51,664 nt of DNA from GCA-2401735 sp051252095 (lineage in GTDB: Bacteria > Pseudomonadota > Gammaproteobacteria > Burkholderiales > Methylophilaceae): contig JBPOFK010000017.1 in the NCBI GenBank assembly GCA_051252095.1, positions 1 to 51,664 of the forward strand. Direction: 5' to 3'. The notes under the pieces were generated by a model. It did no database searches and was not told where the DNA came from. It saw only the letters and a program-made list of their open reading frames with translations. A program made the translations under genes and the position numbers. Numbering within the stretch: position 1 is the stretch's first letter; each line of letters begins with the position of its first letter. Of this stretch, positions 21,431 to 30,801 are shown one piece after another.

Positions 21431-22168
21431 ATGATGATTAAAAAAATGCTGGTAGTCACGCTAATGGCGTTTTGTTTGCAGGCGGCACATGCCGAAGAAA
21501 ACTTATTTGCAAAAAATTACAAAGAACAAAACACCAGCAATTTAAAGTCTATGCAAGCAAGCCCTGATACCAAATTGTATGTGAGTAATCACTACGATGA
21601 AGACAACATTAGTATGTTACAAGATGGTTATGACATGATGGGTACGAGTGGCTTTGAGGCTGGCAGCATCAAGCCCGATATGGCTTTGGAACATGCAAGA
21701 TCAATTAAAGCCGATGTCGTACTAGTTTACAGCAAATATGCTTCCAAGAAGTCATCACTCTCAAAGTTGGAATTGATTAAAGAAGCTGCTAAAACCAGTG
21801 GGGAAATAGATGCTAAATCGCTAGAATCACAAGATGATGAACAATACAAATATTATGCGAGTTATTGGGCAAAGCTACCGATGCCCTTATTAGGCTTGCA
21901 TGTGATTAAACTTAGTCACAAAGACAAGGACACTGGTAAATCAGTGGAAGAAGATGGCCTAAAGGTGCTTGCCGTGATTAAGGAGTCTCCTGCTTTTAAA
22001 GCTGGCTTGAAGCGTGGAGATGTTTTGTTAAAAATGGGCTCCGTAGATATACAAACGCCGGCGAAACTCTCAGAAGCAGCAATGAAGTATGCAGGTAAGC
22101 AGGTTAAAATAAGCTACAAACGGGATGAGGAAGCCAAGACGGCAGAAGCAACGCTAAACAGTCGTTAA
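21431..22168 (+). CDS. Exported PDZ-domain protein
   Basis: A 245-aa periplasmic protein with a Sec signal peptide (cut after LQAAHA, about residue 21). A middle domain includes YVSNHYDEDNISMLQDGYDMMGTSGFEAG and a phrase ADVVLVYSKY, a pattern seen in other exported proteins with no known activity. From about residue 170 a PDZ domain follows (GLKVLAVIKESPAFKAGLKRGDVLLKMGSVDIQTPAKL). No protease domain is present, so it is more likely a binding or adaptor protein. It is a single gene, convergent with yjgA 32 bp later, with no clear terminator between them. Confidence 0.75.
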   Translation: MMIKKMLVVTLMAFCLQAAHAEENLFAKNYKEQNTSNLKSMQASPDTKLYVSNHYDEDNISMLQDGYDMMGTSGFEAGSIKPDMALEHARSIKADVVLVYSKYASKKSSLSKLELIKEAAKTSGEIDAKSLESQDDEQYKYYASYWAKLPMPLLGLHVIKLSHKDKDTGKSVEEDGLKVLAVIKESPAFKAGLKRGDVLLKMGSVDIQTPAKLSEAAMKYAGKQVKISYKRDEEAKTAEATLNSR

Positions 22169-22200
22169 ATTGTTTTGATGTTGGTATTCTGAAAGGAATG

Positions 22201-22728
22201 CTAGTCTTGTTGATTAGCGTTTTCTGTAATTTCGCGTATTAGCTTAAATAGTTCTCTGGTACTTTTCGGTGGTTTGTTGTTTGCCTGCTCTTTGTGAGCA
22301 TTGCGAATAAGGATGCGTAAACGTTGGATTTCTTCGTTTGGATATTGTGTAACGAACGCTTGTAACGCATCATTGTTTGGCATGTCTGACTCACTGATGA
22401 GTCGATCACGCCAACGCTCCAGTGCATGAAAGCGAGCGTTTTCCTCCTGATTCTTTCCTTCCCATTTAGCTAGCTGTTCAACAATGGGGGTTGAATCAAT
22501 ATCACGCATTAAACGTCCGATATATTGCATTTGTCGACGGATGGCGCCATTAGATGTAATGCGCTTTGCTTCTACTATGGCTTCGTATAGGGCTTCTGGT
22601 AGATCTAGCTGCTTCACTCTATCATTAGGCAATTCAACTAGGCTTTTGCCAATTTGTTGGAGTTGGTCAGCTTCTGCTTTTCGTCGCGTTTTGCTGATTA
22701 ATGGGTTGTTTTCATCATTTTGTTGCAT
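22201..22728 (-). CDS. yjgA: YjgA/DarP-type ribosome-associated protein (DUF615)
   Basis: A 175-aa helical, charged protein that associates with late 50S ribosomal precursors. Family signatures are ISKTRRKAEADQLQQIGKSLVELP, RRQMQYIGRLMRDID and ALERWRDRLI. I chose ATG 22728: the frame is open to 22836, but that extension would overlap the divergent pmbA start and has no family similarity. The ribosome site is weak. Divergence from pmbA is the common arrangement in proteobacteria. Confidence 0.92.
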   Translation of the reverse strand: MQQNDENNPLISKTRRKAEADQLQQIGKSLVELPNDRVKQLDLPEALYEAIVEAKRITSNGAIRRQMQYIGRLMRDIDSTPIVEQLAKWEGKNQEENARFHALERWRDRLISESDMPNNDALQAFVTQYPNEEIQRLRILIRNAHKEQANNKPPKSTRELFKLIREITENANQQD

Positions 22729-22820
22729 GTTTTTGCGTTGCTTTGCTTTAGATAGTACCGATGCACGGTATGATAACAGTTTTAGCGGTAGACGATAACG
22801 AATCGAATGATTGAAACATA

Positions 22821-24143
22821 ATGAATCAAGAAACATTAAAACAGATTGCTGAAGATACGCTTAACATTGCAAAGCAAATGGGCGCGTCACAAGCTGAGGT
22901 CGATGTAAGTTTTGGAGCAGGGCAAACAGTCTCAGTACGTAAAGGCGAGACTGAAAACATAGAGTACAACCGAGACAAAGGTATTACGATAAGCGTTTTC
23001 TTTGGTCATCGTAAGGGTTATGCAAGTAGCTCAGACTTTGGGGAGCAAGCACTAAAAGATACAGTAGCCGCGGCATGTAATATTGCAAAATTCACTGCTG
23101 AGGATCCATATTGTGGTTTGGCCGATGCAGAAAGCATGGCTAGTAATGTTCAAGACCTAGACTTATATCACCCATGGCAAATTACAGTAGAAGAGGCGGC
23201 TGAAATAGCGAAACGTTGTGAAGCAGCAGCACTTGCTGTTGATAAAAATCGCATCACAAACTCAGAAGGGGCAAGTGTCTCGACGAGTGAAGGCCGCTTT
23301 ATTTATGCCAATACGCATGGATTTATTGGCGGATACCCTAGTTCCCGTCATAGTATTAGTTGTTCAGTGATTGCCGAGCAAGACAATACAATGCAACGCG
23401 ATTACTGGTATACCAATGCAAGAAGTGTTGCTGACATGGCCTCTCCTGAGTTTGTTGGTGATTTGGCAGGCAAACGAACGGTACGTCGCTTAGGTGTGCG
23501 CTCAATTAAAACTGGTCAGTATCCTGTTATATTTGAAGCGCCATTGGCTAGTGGGCTTATATCATCACTCATTAGTGCAATTTCTGGTGGTAACTTATAT
23601 CGAAAATCATCTTTTTTGCTAGATAGTTTAGGTACAAAAGTAGCGTCGTCATTAATCAACATAGAAGAGTTGCCGCATCTAAAGAAAGGCATTGCTAGCA
23701 GTCCTTTTGATAATGAAGGTGTGGTAACGAATCCTCGTATGCTTGTCGAAAATGGCGTATTACAAGGCTATATGCTTTCCAGTTACTCAGCCCGCAAGCT
23801 TGGACTCAAAACAACGGGAAATGCAGGCGGTGCACATAACTTAGTCGTGCAAGACACAAAACAATCGTTTACTGATTTACTGGCAATGATGGGCACAGGG
23901 CTCGTTGTAACCGAAATATTAGGTCATGGTCTTAATATGGTGACTGGCGATTATTCGCGCGGTGCGGCGGGCTTTTGGGTTGAAAATGGCGTGATTGTGC
24001 ATCCAGTAGAAGAGATTACCATCGCGAGTAACCTGAAGGATATGCTGATGCAAATTATTGCAGTGGGTAATGACGCAGTTTTACCTAGCGCTAAGCAAAC
24101 TGGATCGTTGTTAATTGAGCGGATGACCGTAGCAACAAGCTAA
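22821..24143 (+). CDS. pmbA: PmbA/TldE peptidase subunit
   Basis: Partner of TldD in the TldD/TldE metalloprotease, which processes small modified peptides and antitoxins in relatives. The 440-aa protein has the family pattern: N-terminal AEVDVSFGAGQTVSVRKGETENIEYNRDKG, central GKRTVRRLGVRSIKTGQYPVIFEAP and C-terminal GAHNLVVQDTKQSF and TEILGHGLNMVTGDYSRGAAGFWVENG. TldE lacks the HExxH zinc site that TldD carries, and none is present here. tldD is not in the window. Confidence 0.95.
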   Translation: MNQETLKQIAEDTLNIAKQMGASQAEVDVSFGAGQTVSVRKGETENIEYNRDKGITISVFFGHRKGYASSSDFGEQALKDTVAAACNIAKFTAEDPYCGLADAESMASNVQDLDLYHPWQITVEEAAEIAKRCEAAALAVDKNRITNSEGASVSTSEGRFIYANTHGFIGGYPSSRHSISCSVIAEQDNTMQRDYWYTNARSVADMASPEFVGDLAGKRTVRRLGVRSIKTGQYPVIFEAPLASGLISSLISAISGGNLYRKSSFLLDSLGTKVASSLINIEELPHLKKGIASSPFDNEGVVTNPRMLVENGVLQGYMLSSYSARKLGLKTTGNAGGAHNLVVQDTKQSFTDLLAMMGTGLVVTEILGHGLNMVTGDYSRGAAGFWVENGVIVHPVEEITIASNLKDMLMQIIAVGNDAVLPSAKQTGSLLIERMTVATS

Positions 24144-24166
24144 CTATTTCGCCGTCAATCAATAAT

Positions 24167-24194
24167 AAAAAAAGCCTCTGATGAGGCTTTTTTT
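24167..24194 (+). terminator. Intrinsic terminator after pmbA (bidirectional)
   Basis: A stem of A-tract plus AGCCTC/GAGGCT with a four-base loop and seven U residues lies between the convergent pmbA and mlaA genes. The A tract gives a U tract on the other strand too. Confidence 0.9.
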
Positions 24195-24228
24195 GTGTAT
24201 GTTGATGACGACTTAACCGCTATGTTGT

Positions 24229-24990
24229 TTAGCTGCCAGCAACCGGCGTATCTACATCTTCATCAGCAGGTTCAAATCCATTATCAAAGTCATGTGTGGG
24301 AACCAAACCATCTTGTACTTGGCTTTCACGTCTTTGCAAATAAGCATCTCTAACAAAAGAATACGGATCTAAAGCTGCATCATCAACCAAATCACCTGCT
24401 TCTAGCAATTGGGTGCGCCTATCAACTATTTGAGCTGCACGTAATTGATTGTGCAACCGAATTTCACCAATATTGTGTGTATAAGTAATTGGGTCGCTCG
24501 TAACGGTATCAAATACCAAGCCAGAGGTATCTCGTACAGTACTTGACCCTAGAAAAGGAAGGACTAAGTATGGACCATTACCAACACCCCAATGACCTAA
24601 GGTTTGACCAAAGTCTTCTTTATTTTGCGCAATATTATCCATGCCAGCGACATCAATAAAGCCTGCTATACCAAATGTACTGTTAATCACGAATCGGCCG
24701 GCATCCGTAAATGCGTTAGCAAATTTGAGTTGTAATATATCATTTAGCACTGTGGTGAGTGAGCCTAGGTTATTGAAAAAATTACTAATTCCCTTACGGA
24801 TTGGTGAAGGAGTGACTTTTTTGTAAGCGGTTGCTACAGGTTTTATAACGGCTTTGTCCGCCACATCATTGAATTTGTAAACGCCTCTATTAATAGACTC
24901 TAAAGGGTCTTTATTCGACTGTGTTGCACACCCAGTAGCTAACATTAATAGCAAGCTAGTGAGTAAGATTTTGATCAGTTTTAACTGCAT
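24229..24990 (-). CDS. mlaA: MlaA/VacJ outer-membrane lipoprotein
   Basis: Removes misplaced phospholipids from the outer leaflet of the outer membrane and hands them to MlaC. Signal peptide with lipobox LATGC (Cys about 21). Family signatures are DPLESINRGVYKFNDVADKAVIKPVA, NFFNNLGSLTTVLNDILQ, NSTFGIAGFIDVA and GQTLGHWGVGNGPYLVLPFLGSSTVRD. The C-terminus is extended and acidic (EPADEDVDTPVAGS). In many beta-proteobacteria mlaA lies within the mla operon; here it is alone, and the rest of the system must be elsewhere. The 228 bp upstream hold no gene I can see. Confidence 0.95.
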   Translation of the reverse strand: MQLKLIKILLTSLLLMLATGCATQSNKDPLESINRGVYKFNDVADKAVIKPVATAYKKVTPSPIRKGISNFFNNLGSLTTVLNDILQLKFANAFTDAGRFVINSTFGIAGFIDVAGMDNIAQNKEDFGQTLGHWGVGNGPYLVLPFLGSSTVRDTSGLVFDTVTSDPITYTHNIGEIRLHNQLRAAQIVDRRTQLLEAGDLVDDAALDPYSFVRDAYLQRRESQVQDGLVPTHDFDNGFEPADEDVDTPVAGS

Positions 24991-25218
24991 AGTTTAAATC
25001 GCTTTATTTTATTATCGTTATGTACTTTTTTTGATGATGACTGGTTTTTCTATTTACCTAATCGCGGCATAACTAGCTGTATTATCCCCTAATAACGAAT
25101 TGTGTGTCTATTATTTATAGGTGCTTAATGATGCTCTATTAAGGGTGTTGTAAAAACCCAACGACGTTATGAAGTGTATAAAAGCAATTGTCATGCCTTA
25201 TTCTTGAATTAATAGATT

Positions 25219-26652
25219 CTATATTGATTGCACACTAGTTTTTTTATATAAATCAAGTGCTAAGGTGCGCTGGCTAGCATGGTCGACAATGGGTGCTGGA
25301 TAATTTTCGCCAATGATTAGGCCTATTGATTGTTGCCGAGTTGACGAAATTTGCCATGGCTGGTGTATTTCTTTGTCAGTACATTGACTCAACTCGGGTA
25401 AATATTTCCGAATAAACTTACCTTCTTTGTCAAAGCGTTGGCTTTGCGTGACGGGATTAAATATTCTAAACCATGGCTGTGCATCACATCCAGTGGAGGC
25501 GGCCCATTGCCAACCACCATTATTCGCACTGAAGTCGTAGTCGATTAGGTGCTCTGCAAAGTATTGCTCACCCCAACGCCAATCAATCAGTAAATCTTTG
25601 ACCAAGAAGCTTGCAACAATCATACGAAGACGATTATGCATATAGCCTGTCTGATTGATTTGTCGCATAGCAGCATCTATCAGCGGGTAGCCTGTTCTGG
25701 CTTCGCACCAAGCTTCAAAAAATGCTTTATTGTTAGGAAACTGAATTTCATCAAATGCAGGGCTAAACGTATGACCCGAAGCCACCTGCGGGTGATGGTG
25801 TAGTATTTGAAAATAAAAGTCACGCCAAATCAGTTCATTTAACCAAGTTTCAGCACCATTGTTTTCCATGCGGTATGCCGTAGTAGCTAAATGCCGGATT
25901 GAAACAGTACCGAACCGAAGATGAGTTGATAGATAAGAGACACCTTTTATTGATGGATAATTTCTAGCCTCTTTATACTGATGCATGCGACTTTTGAAGT
26001 CATTAAGTAATTGTTTGCCACCAGACATCCCGGTAGGAAGGTTTAAATTCGTTAGATTTGTTTTTTTAAATCCCATTGTCTCAAGCGGTATTAAATCGGT
26101 GGGAGAGGTTTTTGCTAAATGATGAATATAATGGTCTACAGGATAGGGCTTTAGATAAAAACCATCTAGCTTTTGTAATACCGCATTACGATAGGGGGTA
26201 TAAACCAAATATGGCTTGTTACTTTTATTGAGGATTTCACTCTTTTCGAAGATCACTTGATCCTTGTAGCTGTGAAACTCAATACCGTTTTGTTTGAGGG
26301 TCTTCTGCACTTGCTCATCTCGCTGAATTGCTTCAGGTTCATAGTCGTGGTTAGTGAAGATAGCCTCAACATTTAAATGACTAGCTAATTCAGGAATGCA
26401 TGTCATAGCAGCGCCATGTTTAACGATTAAGTCGCCACCTTTATGTTGTAATGCTTGCTTCAGCTCAAGTAAGCTTTCCCAAATAAATTCAACCCGTCTG
26501 TCCGCTTTGTTTTTAAGCTTATCTAAAATATCAGTATCAAAAACAAAGGTGCAATAAACTTGTTTTGACGTTTTTAAAGCATGATAAAAAGCAGCATGAT
26601 CATAGTCACGTAAGTCGCGGCGAAACCAAACCAGTGATTTATCATATTGCAT
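25219..26652 (-). CDS. phr: Deoxyribodipyrimidine photolyase (class I CPD type)
   Basis: Repairs UV-induced cyclobutane pyrimidine dimers with blue light. The N-terminal antenna domain starts SLVWFRRDLRDYDHAAFYHAL. The FAD-binding domain holds WLNELIWRDFYFQILHHHP, TGYPLIDAAMRQINQTGYMHNRLRMIVASFLVKDLLIDWRWGE and FSANNGGWQWAASTGCDAQPWFRIFNP. The electron-transfer tryptophans are apparently kept. I chose ATG 26652 (477 aa); the frame extends to 26781 but that part overlaps rlmH and is not photolyase-like. It is 11 bp downstream of rlmH. Confidence 0.95.
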   Translation of the reverse strand: MQYDKSLVWFRRDLRDYDHAAFYHALKTSKQVYCTFVFDTDILDKLKNKADRRVEFIWESLLELKQALQHKGGDLIVKHGAAMTCIPELASHLNVEAIFTNHDYEPEAIQRDEQVQKTLKQNGIEFHSYKDQVIFEKSEILNKSNKPYLVYTPYRNAVLQKLDGFYLKPYPVDHYIHHLAKTSPTDLIPLETMGFKKTNLTNLNLPTGMSGGKQLLNDFKSRMHQYKEARNYPSIKGVSYLSTHLRFGTVSIRHLATTAYRMENNGAETWLNELIWRDFYFQILHHHPQVASGHTFSPAFDEIQFPNNKAFFEAWCEARTGYPLIDAAMRQINQTGYMHNRLRMIVASFLVKDLLIDWRWGEQYFAEHLIDYDFSANNGGWQWAASTGCDAQPWFRIFNPVTQSQRFDKEGKFIRKYLPELSQCTDKEIHQPWQISSTRQQSIGLIIGENYPAPIVDHASQRTLALDLYKKTSVQSI

Positions 26653-26663
26653 TATTGGGGATC

Positions 26664-27131
26664 TCACTCTTTGTGATAAGGATGATTTTGTATGACCGTA
26701 TGAGCGCGATAAAGTTGTTCGGTCAATAATACACGGACAAATGCGTGCGGCAGAGTCAACTTTGAGAGTGACCAATGCCAATCCGCTTCTTTAATAAGTC
26801 CTGGATCCAGACCGTCTGCCCCGCCTATAACTAAACTGACATCACGGCCCATTTCTTGCCATGATTGCATCATTTCAGCTAATTGTAGGGTGGTTTTTTC
26901 GGAACCTTTTTCATCGCATACCACTAAATAGTCGCGGTTCGCTGCTTTGCGGATACGTTGCGCCTCAGCAGCTTGCACAGAGGCACTATTTTTACCATCA
27001 GCGCGTTTATCAGGTTTGATTTCTATGATTTCTGTCGCTAGTTCTCTGGGCATCCGTTTAATATACTCAGCGCATGCAGTTTCTACCCATGCTGGCATCT
27101 TGTGACCAACAGAGATAATTTTAAGCTTCAT
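26664..27131 (-). CDS. rlmH: 23S rRNA pseudouridine-1915 methyltransferase
   Basis: A SPOUT methyltransferase that methylates pseudouridine 1915 in helix 69 of 23S rRNA. The 155-aa protein has the family end signature LPHAFVRVLLTEQLYRAHTV followed by NHPYHKE, and the SAM-binding knot with LVIGGADGL. It follows rsfS by 12 bp, as in most proteobacteria. Confidence 0.96.
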   Translation of the reverse strand: MKLKIISVGHKMPAWVETACAEYIKRMPRELATEIIEIKPDKRADGKNSASVQAAEAQRIRKAANRDYLVVCDEKGSEKTTLQLAEMMQSWQEMGRDVSLVIGGADGLDPGLIKEADWHWSLSKLTLPHAFVRVLLTEQLYRAHTVIQNHPYHKE

Positions 27132-27143
27132 GAAAACTGAGTA

Positions 27144-27509
27144 TTATGCGGCTGACTTGGATTTTTGAGCGGTATTGTGTTTACTGCCACCACTCCATAA
27201 TTGCTCAAGGTTATAGTATGCACGTGTTGTTGGCACCATGATATGTACGATCACATCATCTAGGTCAACTAACACCCACTCACCGCCTTTTTCGCCTTCT
27301 AGGCCTCTAGGGTTATAACCTTTTTCTTTAAGCTTTACATAAATGTTATCGGCAATAGCTTTTGTTTGACGCGACGAGTTTGCACTACAAATAACCATGT
27401 AACTCGTCATAGAGGTAAGTTTAGTAACGTCTAGCACGCTAATATCGAATCCTTTGATGTCTTCGATTGCGTCTACGACGGCATCTTTCATTGCAATTAA
27501 ATCTGACAA
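27144..27509 (-). CDS. rsfS: Ribosomal silencing factor
   Basis: Binds ribosomal protein uL14 and blocks subunit joining in slow growth. The 121-aa protein shows ISVLDVTKLTSMTSYMVICSANSSRQTKAIADNI and GEKGGEWVLVDLDDVIVHIMVPTTRAYYNLEQLW, the whole RsfS signature. The usual upstream partner nadD is absent here; panD lies upstream instead, 25 bp away. Confidence 0.96.
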   Translation of the reverse strand: MSDLIAMKDAVVDAIEDIKGFDISVLDVTKLTSMTSYMVICSANSSRQTKAIADNIYVKLKEKGYNPRGLEGEKGGEWVLVDLDDVIVHIMVPTTRAYYNLEQLWSGGSKHNTAQKSKSAA

Positions 27510-27534
27510 ATAATGACCTTTTAAATATGTTTAG

Positions 27535-27915
27535 TTAAGCAGCTTGTGCTGGAATTTTATTTTTACGCTCTTTAATACGGTTATGATCATCGACATAAAT
27601 CAAATCAGGCTGATAGGTTTCTAACTCCAAAGCGCTATATTGTGCGTAAGTGGCAATAATCACGATGTCATTCGGTTTTGCTTTGTGCGCAGCTGCGCCA
27701 TTGGTCGAGATAATGCCTGAATAACGATCAGCACGAATGGCATAGGTGCTAAAACGCTCTCCATTGGTAACATTGTAGATTTCAATTTTTTCGTACTCGC
27801 TAATGTTGGCGGCTTCAAGCAAGGCTTCATCTATCGCGCAGCTACCTTCATAATGTAGCTCGCTATGCGTCACATGGACACGATGTAGCTTAGATTTAAG
27901 CATAGTTCTTTGCAT
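27535..27915 (-). CDS. panD: Aspartate 1-decarboxylase
   Basis: Makes beta-alanine from aspartate for pantothenate. It is a pyruvoyl enzyme made by self-cleavage between Gly24 and Ser25 in YEGSCAID. The catalytic Lys9 in MLKSKLHRVHVTHSEL and the Tyr in NVTNGERFSTYAI are present. At 126 aa it is full length. It follows panC by 51 bp, so panB-panC-panD are in order on one strand and supply both branches of pantothenate synthesis. Confidence 0.97.
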   Translation of the reverse strand: MQRTMLKSKLHRVHVTHSELHYEGSCAIDEALLEAANISEYEKIEIYNVTNGERFSTYAIRADRYSGIISTNGAAAHKAKPNDIVIIATYAQYSALELETYQPDLIYVDDHNRIKERKNKIPAQAA

Positions 27916-27966
27916 GCAAATTTTCCATCAAATGTTAATACTTAGCATTTTAATCAATTCAAGGGT

Positions 27967-28818
27967 TTAGCGCAAAAATTCAATATTATCAATTAGACGT
28001 GTTCCATTTAGTGTTGCGGCACCAAGTACGATTAAGTTGCCAACATCTGAGCTAGATGCTATGCGAAGTGTTGCAGGTGATCGAATGGAAATGTAGTCGA
28101 CTATCCAGCCTTGTTTCTCTAGCTGCTTTCCAGCGTTTTTCTCAATCGTCTCAAAATCATAACGGTTCATTTTGATAGACTCAATTACTTGTCTAAGCGT
28201 GAGGTAGAGTTGAATCGCTTGTTTTTTCTCATCATTACTAAAGTGGCCGTTGCGCGAGCTCATTGCTAGCCCACCTGGCTCTCTAATTGTCTCTCCAGCA
28301 ATAATATCAATTGGAAAGTTGAGCTGATTGACTAATTTACGAATGATATACAGTTGCTGGAAGTCTTTTTCCCCAAATACAGCTACATTTGGTTGTACGA
28401 TATTAAATAACTTAGTCACTATTGTGGCGACCCCAGCAAAATGACCGGACCTGCTTGCTCCGCATAATTCAGCTGCGATTGGCGGCGGTGTGATGGTGAT
28501 GGTCTGGTGGAGTGATTTGCCATCAAACCCTGGATAAATATCTGCAACACTGGGGTTGTATACAATACTAGTACCGAGTTTTTCTAATTTTTCACAGTCT
28601 GCCTCAAGCGTGCGAGGATATTTTTGCAAGTCTTCATTTGGTCCGAATTGCAAAGGATTGACAAAAATACTCACAACGACACAATCTGCATGTTGTTTAG
28701 CAATGTTAACCAGATTAAGATGGCCTTCATGCAAATTGCCCATGGTGGGGACAAAAGCAATTCTTTTTTGCTTATCTAACGCATCGCGCAATGCCACGCT
28801 GTGATGAATAATTTGCAT
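27967..28818 (-). CDS. panC: Pantothenate synthetase
   Basis: Joins pantoate and beta-alanine with ATP. The HIGH-like motif is PTMGNLHEGHL, the substrate region FGPNEDLQKYPRTLEADCEKL, and FGEKDFQQLYIIRKLVNQLN and AMSSRNGHFS follow. The 283-aa length is normal. The stop of panB and start of panC share one base (TAATG), which indicates translational coupling. Confidence 0.97.
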   Translation of the reverse strand: MQIIHHSVALRDALDKQKRIAFVPTMGNLHEGHLNLVNIAKQHADCVVVSIFVNPLQFGPNEDLQKYPRTLEADCEKLEKLGTSIVYNPSVADIYPGFDGKSLHQTITITPPPIAAELCGASRSGHFAGVATIVTKLFNIVQPNVAVFGEKDFQQLYIIRKLVNQLNFPIDIIAGETIREPGGLAMSSRNGHFSNDEKKQAIQLYLTLRQVIESIKMNRYDFETIEKNAGKQLEKQGWIVDYISIRSPATLRIASSSDVGNLIVLGAATLNGTRLIDNIEFLR

Positions 28819-29630
28819 TAATAACTATGCTCTTCAGCAGGAAATGACTCGTCCTTAACTGCTTTGATGTAAGCGGAAATCGCCGAATGGATACTATTAG
28901 TGTCTTTTAAAAAGTTACGTACAAATCGTGGCGATTTAAAGTCTGCTGGTGCCTTACTCGCTGGACCTGTGTATAGGCCAAGCAAATCCTGCAAAACTAA
29001 CACCTGTCCATCACAATGTACACCTGCACCAATGCCTATCGTTGCAGCCTTTATAGCTTGTGTAATTTGTTTAGCCAATGATGCCGGTACCATTTCTAAT
29101 ACAATCATGCTTACGCCTGCATCGTCCATGGCTTTGGCATCTTTTATAATCTGCCGTGCTGACTCTTCTGTTTTACCTTGAATTTTATACCCACCTAACT
29201 GATTCACAGACTGTGGGGTAAAACCGAGGTGGGCACAAACAGGAATGCCGCGCTCAACTAAATAACGTGCGGTGGCCACCTTATTGCCACCACCTTCAAA
29301 CTTCACCATATGTGCGCCTGAGCGTATGAGCCAGTCTGCATTTTTGTAGGCAGCTTCATTATCGTGTTCATAACTGCCTAGTGGCATATCTGCCACAATC
29401 AAAGTGTTCGGTGCGCCTGCGGCAACACTTTTGGTGTGGTAGGTCATATGGTGCATGCTCACATTGAGGGTATTGTCAGCACCTTGCAGCACCATGCCGA
29501 GTGAGTCTCCGACAAGTAAAATGTCAATACCAGCCAATGCCATTGCTTTTGCAAATGTTGCATCGTAGCAGGTTAGCATGGCTAGCTTTTCACCAGAACG
29601 AATAAGATTTTGTAGATGCTTGAGTGGCAT
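28818..29630 (-). CDS. panB: Ketopantoate hydroxymethyltransferase
   Basis: Transfers a hydroxymethyl group from methylene-tetrahydrofolate to 2-oxoisovalerate, the first step to pantoate. Signatures are MLTCYDATFAKAMALAGIDILLVGDSLGMVLQG, PLGSYEHDNEAAYKNADWLI and the metal/substrate region GIPVCAHLGFTPQSVNQLGG. At 270 aa it is full length. It overlaps panC by one base and starts 5 bp after the deoxynucleoside kinase gene. Confidence 0.97.
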   Translation of the reverse strand: MPLKHLQNLIRSGEKLAMLTCYDATFAKAMALAGIDILLVGDSLGMVLQGADNTLNVSMHHMTYHTKSVAAGAPNTLIVADMPLGSYEHDNEAAYKNADWLIRSGAHMVKFEGGGNKVATARYLVERGIPVCAHLGFTPQSVNQLGGYKIQGKTEESARQIIKDAKAMDDAGVSMIVLEMVPASLAKQITQAIKAATIGIGAGVHCDGQVLVLQDLLGLYTGPASKAPADFKSPRFVRNFLKDTNSIHSAISAYIKAVKDESFPAEEHSY

Positions 29631-29635
29631 ATGTG

Positions 29636-30283
29636 TTAGTCAAAATTGGGATTGAAATATTCGCGTCGGCTATTAAATTGGCCAATTCTATCAATGAGTA
29701 GTTCAAGTGCGCCTTCATCTTTAATAATGTTTAATTTTTCATTATTGACGATGAGGACAGGCGCTGCATCATAGGTATGAAAAAATTCGCTATATGCATT
29801 TGATAGTCGCTGTATATATTCATTGGGTATACCAGACTCATATTTAATGTTTCGCTCAGCAATACGTTCCGATAACGCATCTACTGGCGTTTGTAAATAA
29901 ATCACTAAATCTGGCTTAGGTGATTTGAGTTGCAGGTGATGAAAAATTTGGTGATAAAGTGCATATTCCTCATCGTTCAAGTTCAGTCGTGCAAATAATG
30001 GATCTTTATCTAAAAAGAAATCCGCAGTGATTGGCTGAGAGAACATGTCCATTTGATTCACATCGTCAATTTGTCTAGAGCGCTGGAATAAAAAGAATAG
30101 CTGCGTCGGTAATGCATAGCGTTTAGCATCTTGATAAAAGCGTGCCAAAAAAGGATTTTCTTCCGCTTTTTCTGATAGCAATTGGGTAGAAAATTTATCA
30201 GATAGCATGCGCGCTAATGTTGTTTTGCCGCTGCCAATAGGCCCTTCAATCACGATAAAGGGAAATTTATTAAAAATACTCAT
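29636..30283 (-). CDS. Deoxynucleoside kinase
   Basis: Phosphorylates deoxynucleosides for salvage; the exact substrate (dG/dA/dC) is not evident. The P-loop is IEGPIGSGKTTLARML, followed by EKAEENPFLARFY, the FFLFQRSRQIDD helix typical of the dNK family and DLVIYLQTPVDALSERIAERN. At 215 aa it is full length. It overlaps folK by 4 bp and lies in the pcnB-folK-dNK-panB order often seen in beta-proteobacteria. Confidence 0.9.
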   Translation of the reverse strand: MSIFNKFPFIVIEGPIGSGKTTLARMLSDKFSTQLLSEKAEENPFLARFYQDAKRYALPTQLFFLFQRSRQIDDVNQMDMFSQPITADFFLDKDPLFARLNLNDEEYALYHQIFHHLQLKSPKPDLVIYLQTPVDALSERIAERNIKYESGIPNEYIQRLSNAYSEFFHTYDAAPVLIVNNEKLNIIKDEGALELLIDRIGQFNSRREYFNPNFD

Positions 30284-30801
30284 GCTGGGTGATGATTGCC
30301 TAGTTTTACAATATTTTGGTTTTGGAAGGATTGCGCTAATTTTACAACATTACTGCGCTTAGGAATAATATCATCGCTGCAAATCATTACATCTGGTGCA
30401 ATCTCAGCTAACGGCAGTATAACAAAACTCCTTAAGTGCATTCTTGGGTGTGGTAATGTCAAAAATGCTGTTTTTTGCTCAATGTTTTCATAAAGTAATA
30501 AATCTAAATCAAGTATACGCGGTGCGTTTGGAAAAGGGCGCTCGCGGCCGAATGCTTTTTCTACAGATAGCAACTCCTTTAACAGTGCTTCTGGGCTGAG
30601 TTCTGTCATGACTTCAGCAACAGCATTAATAAAATCTGGTTGATTGTCATAGCCTACAGGCGCTGACTGATAAAGGCTTGAGTGTTGTATGAGCTTGGTT
30701 CTTGGTAGTTTTGCTAGGGCTAAGAGTGCATTGTTGACTTGTAGAATTGGTTCACAAAGATTACTTCCCAAGGCAATGTAAGCGCTATGCACTGCTTTCA
30801 T
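30280..30801 (-). CDS. folK: 2-amino-4-hydroxy-6-hydroxymethyldihydropteridine pyrophosphokinase
   Basis: Pyrophosphorylates the pterin precursor of folate. Signatures are AYIALGSNLCEPILQVNNALLAL, SSLYQSAPVGYDNQPDFINAV, FGRERPFPNAPRILDLDLLLY (containing the DLD metal ligands) and LPHPRMHLRSFVILPLAEIAP. At 173 aa it is slightly longer than usual at the C-terminus. It overlaps pcnB by 17 bp. Confidence 0.96.
   Translation of the reverse strand: MKAVHSAYIALGSNLCEPILQVNNALLALAKLPRTKLIQHSSLYQSAPVGYDNQPDFINAVAEVMTELSPEALLKELLSVEKAFGRERPFPNAPRILDLDLLLYENIEQKTAFLTLPHPRMHLRSFVILPLAEIAPDVMICSDDIIPKRSNVVKLAQSFQNQNIVKLGNHHPA

Noticed and set aside
22729..22836. N-terminal extension of YjgA
   Set aside because: It would overlap the divergent pmbA start and has no family similarity.
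26653..26781. N-terminal extension of photolyase
   Set aside because: It overlaps rlmH and does not resemble photolyase; the family begins at ATG 26652.
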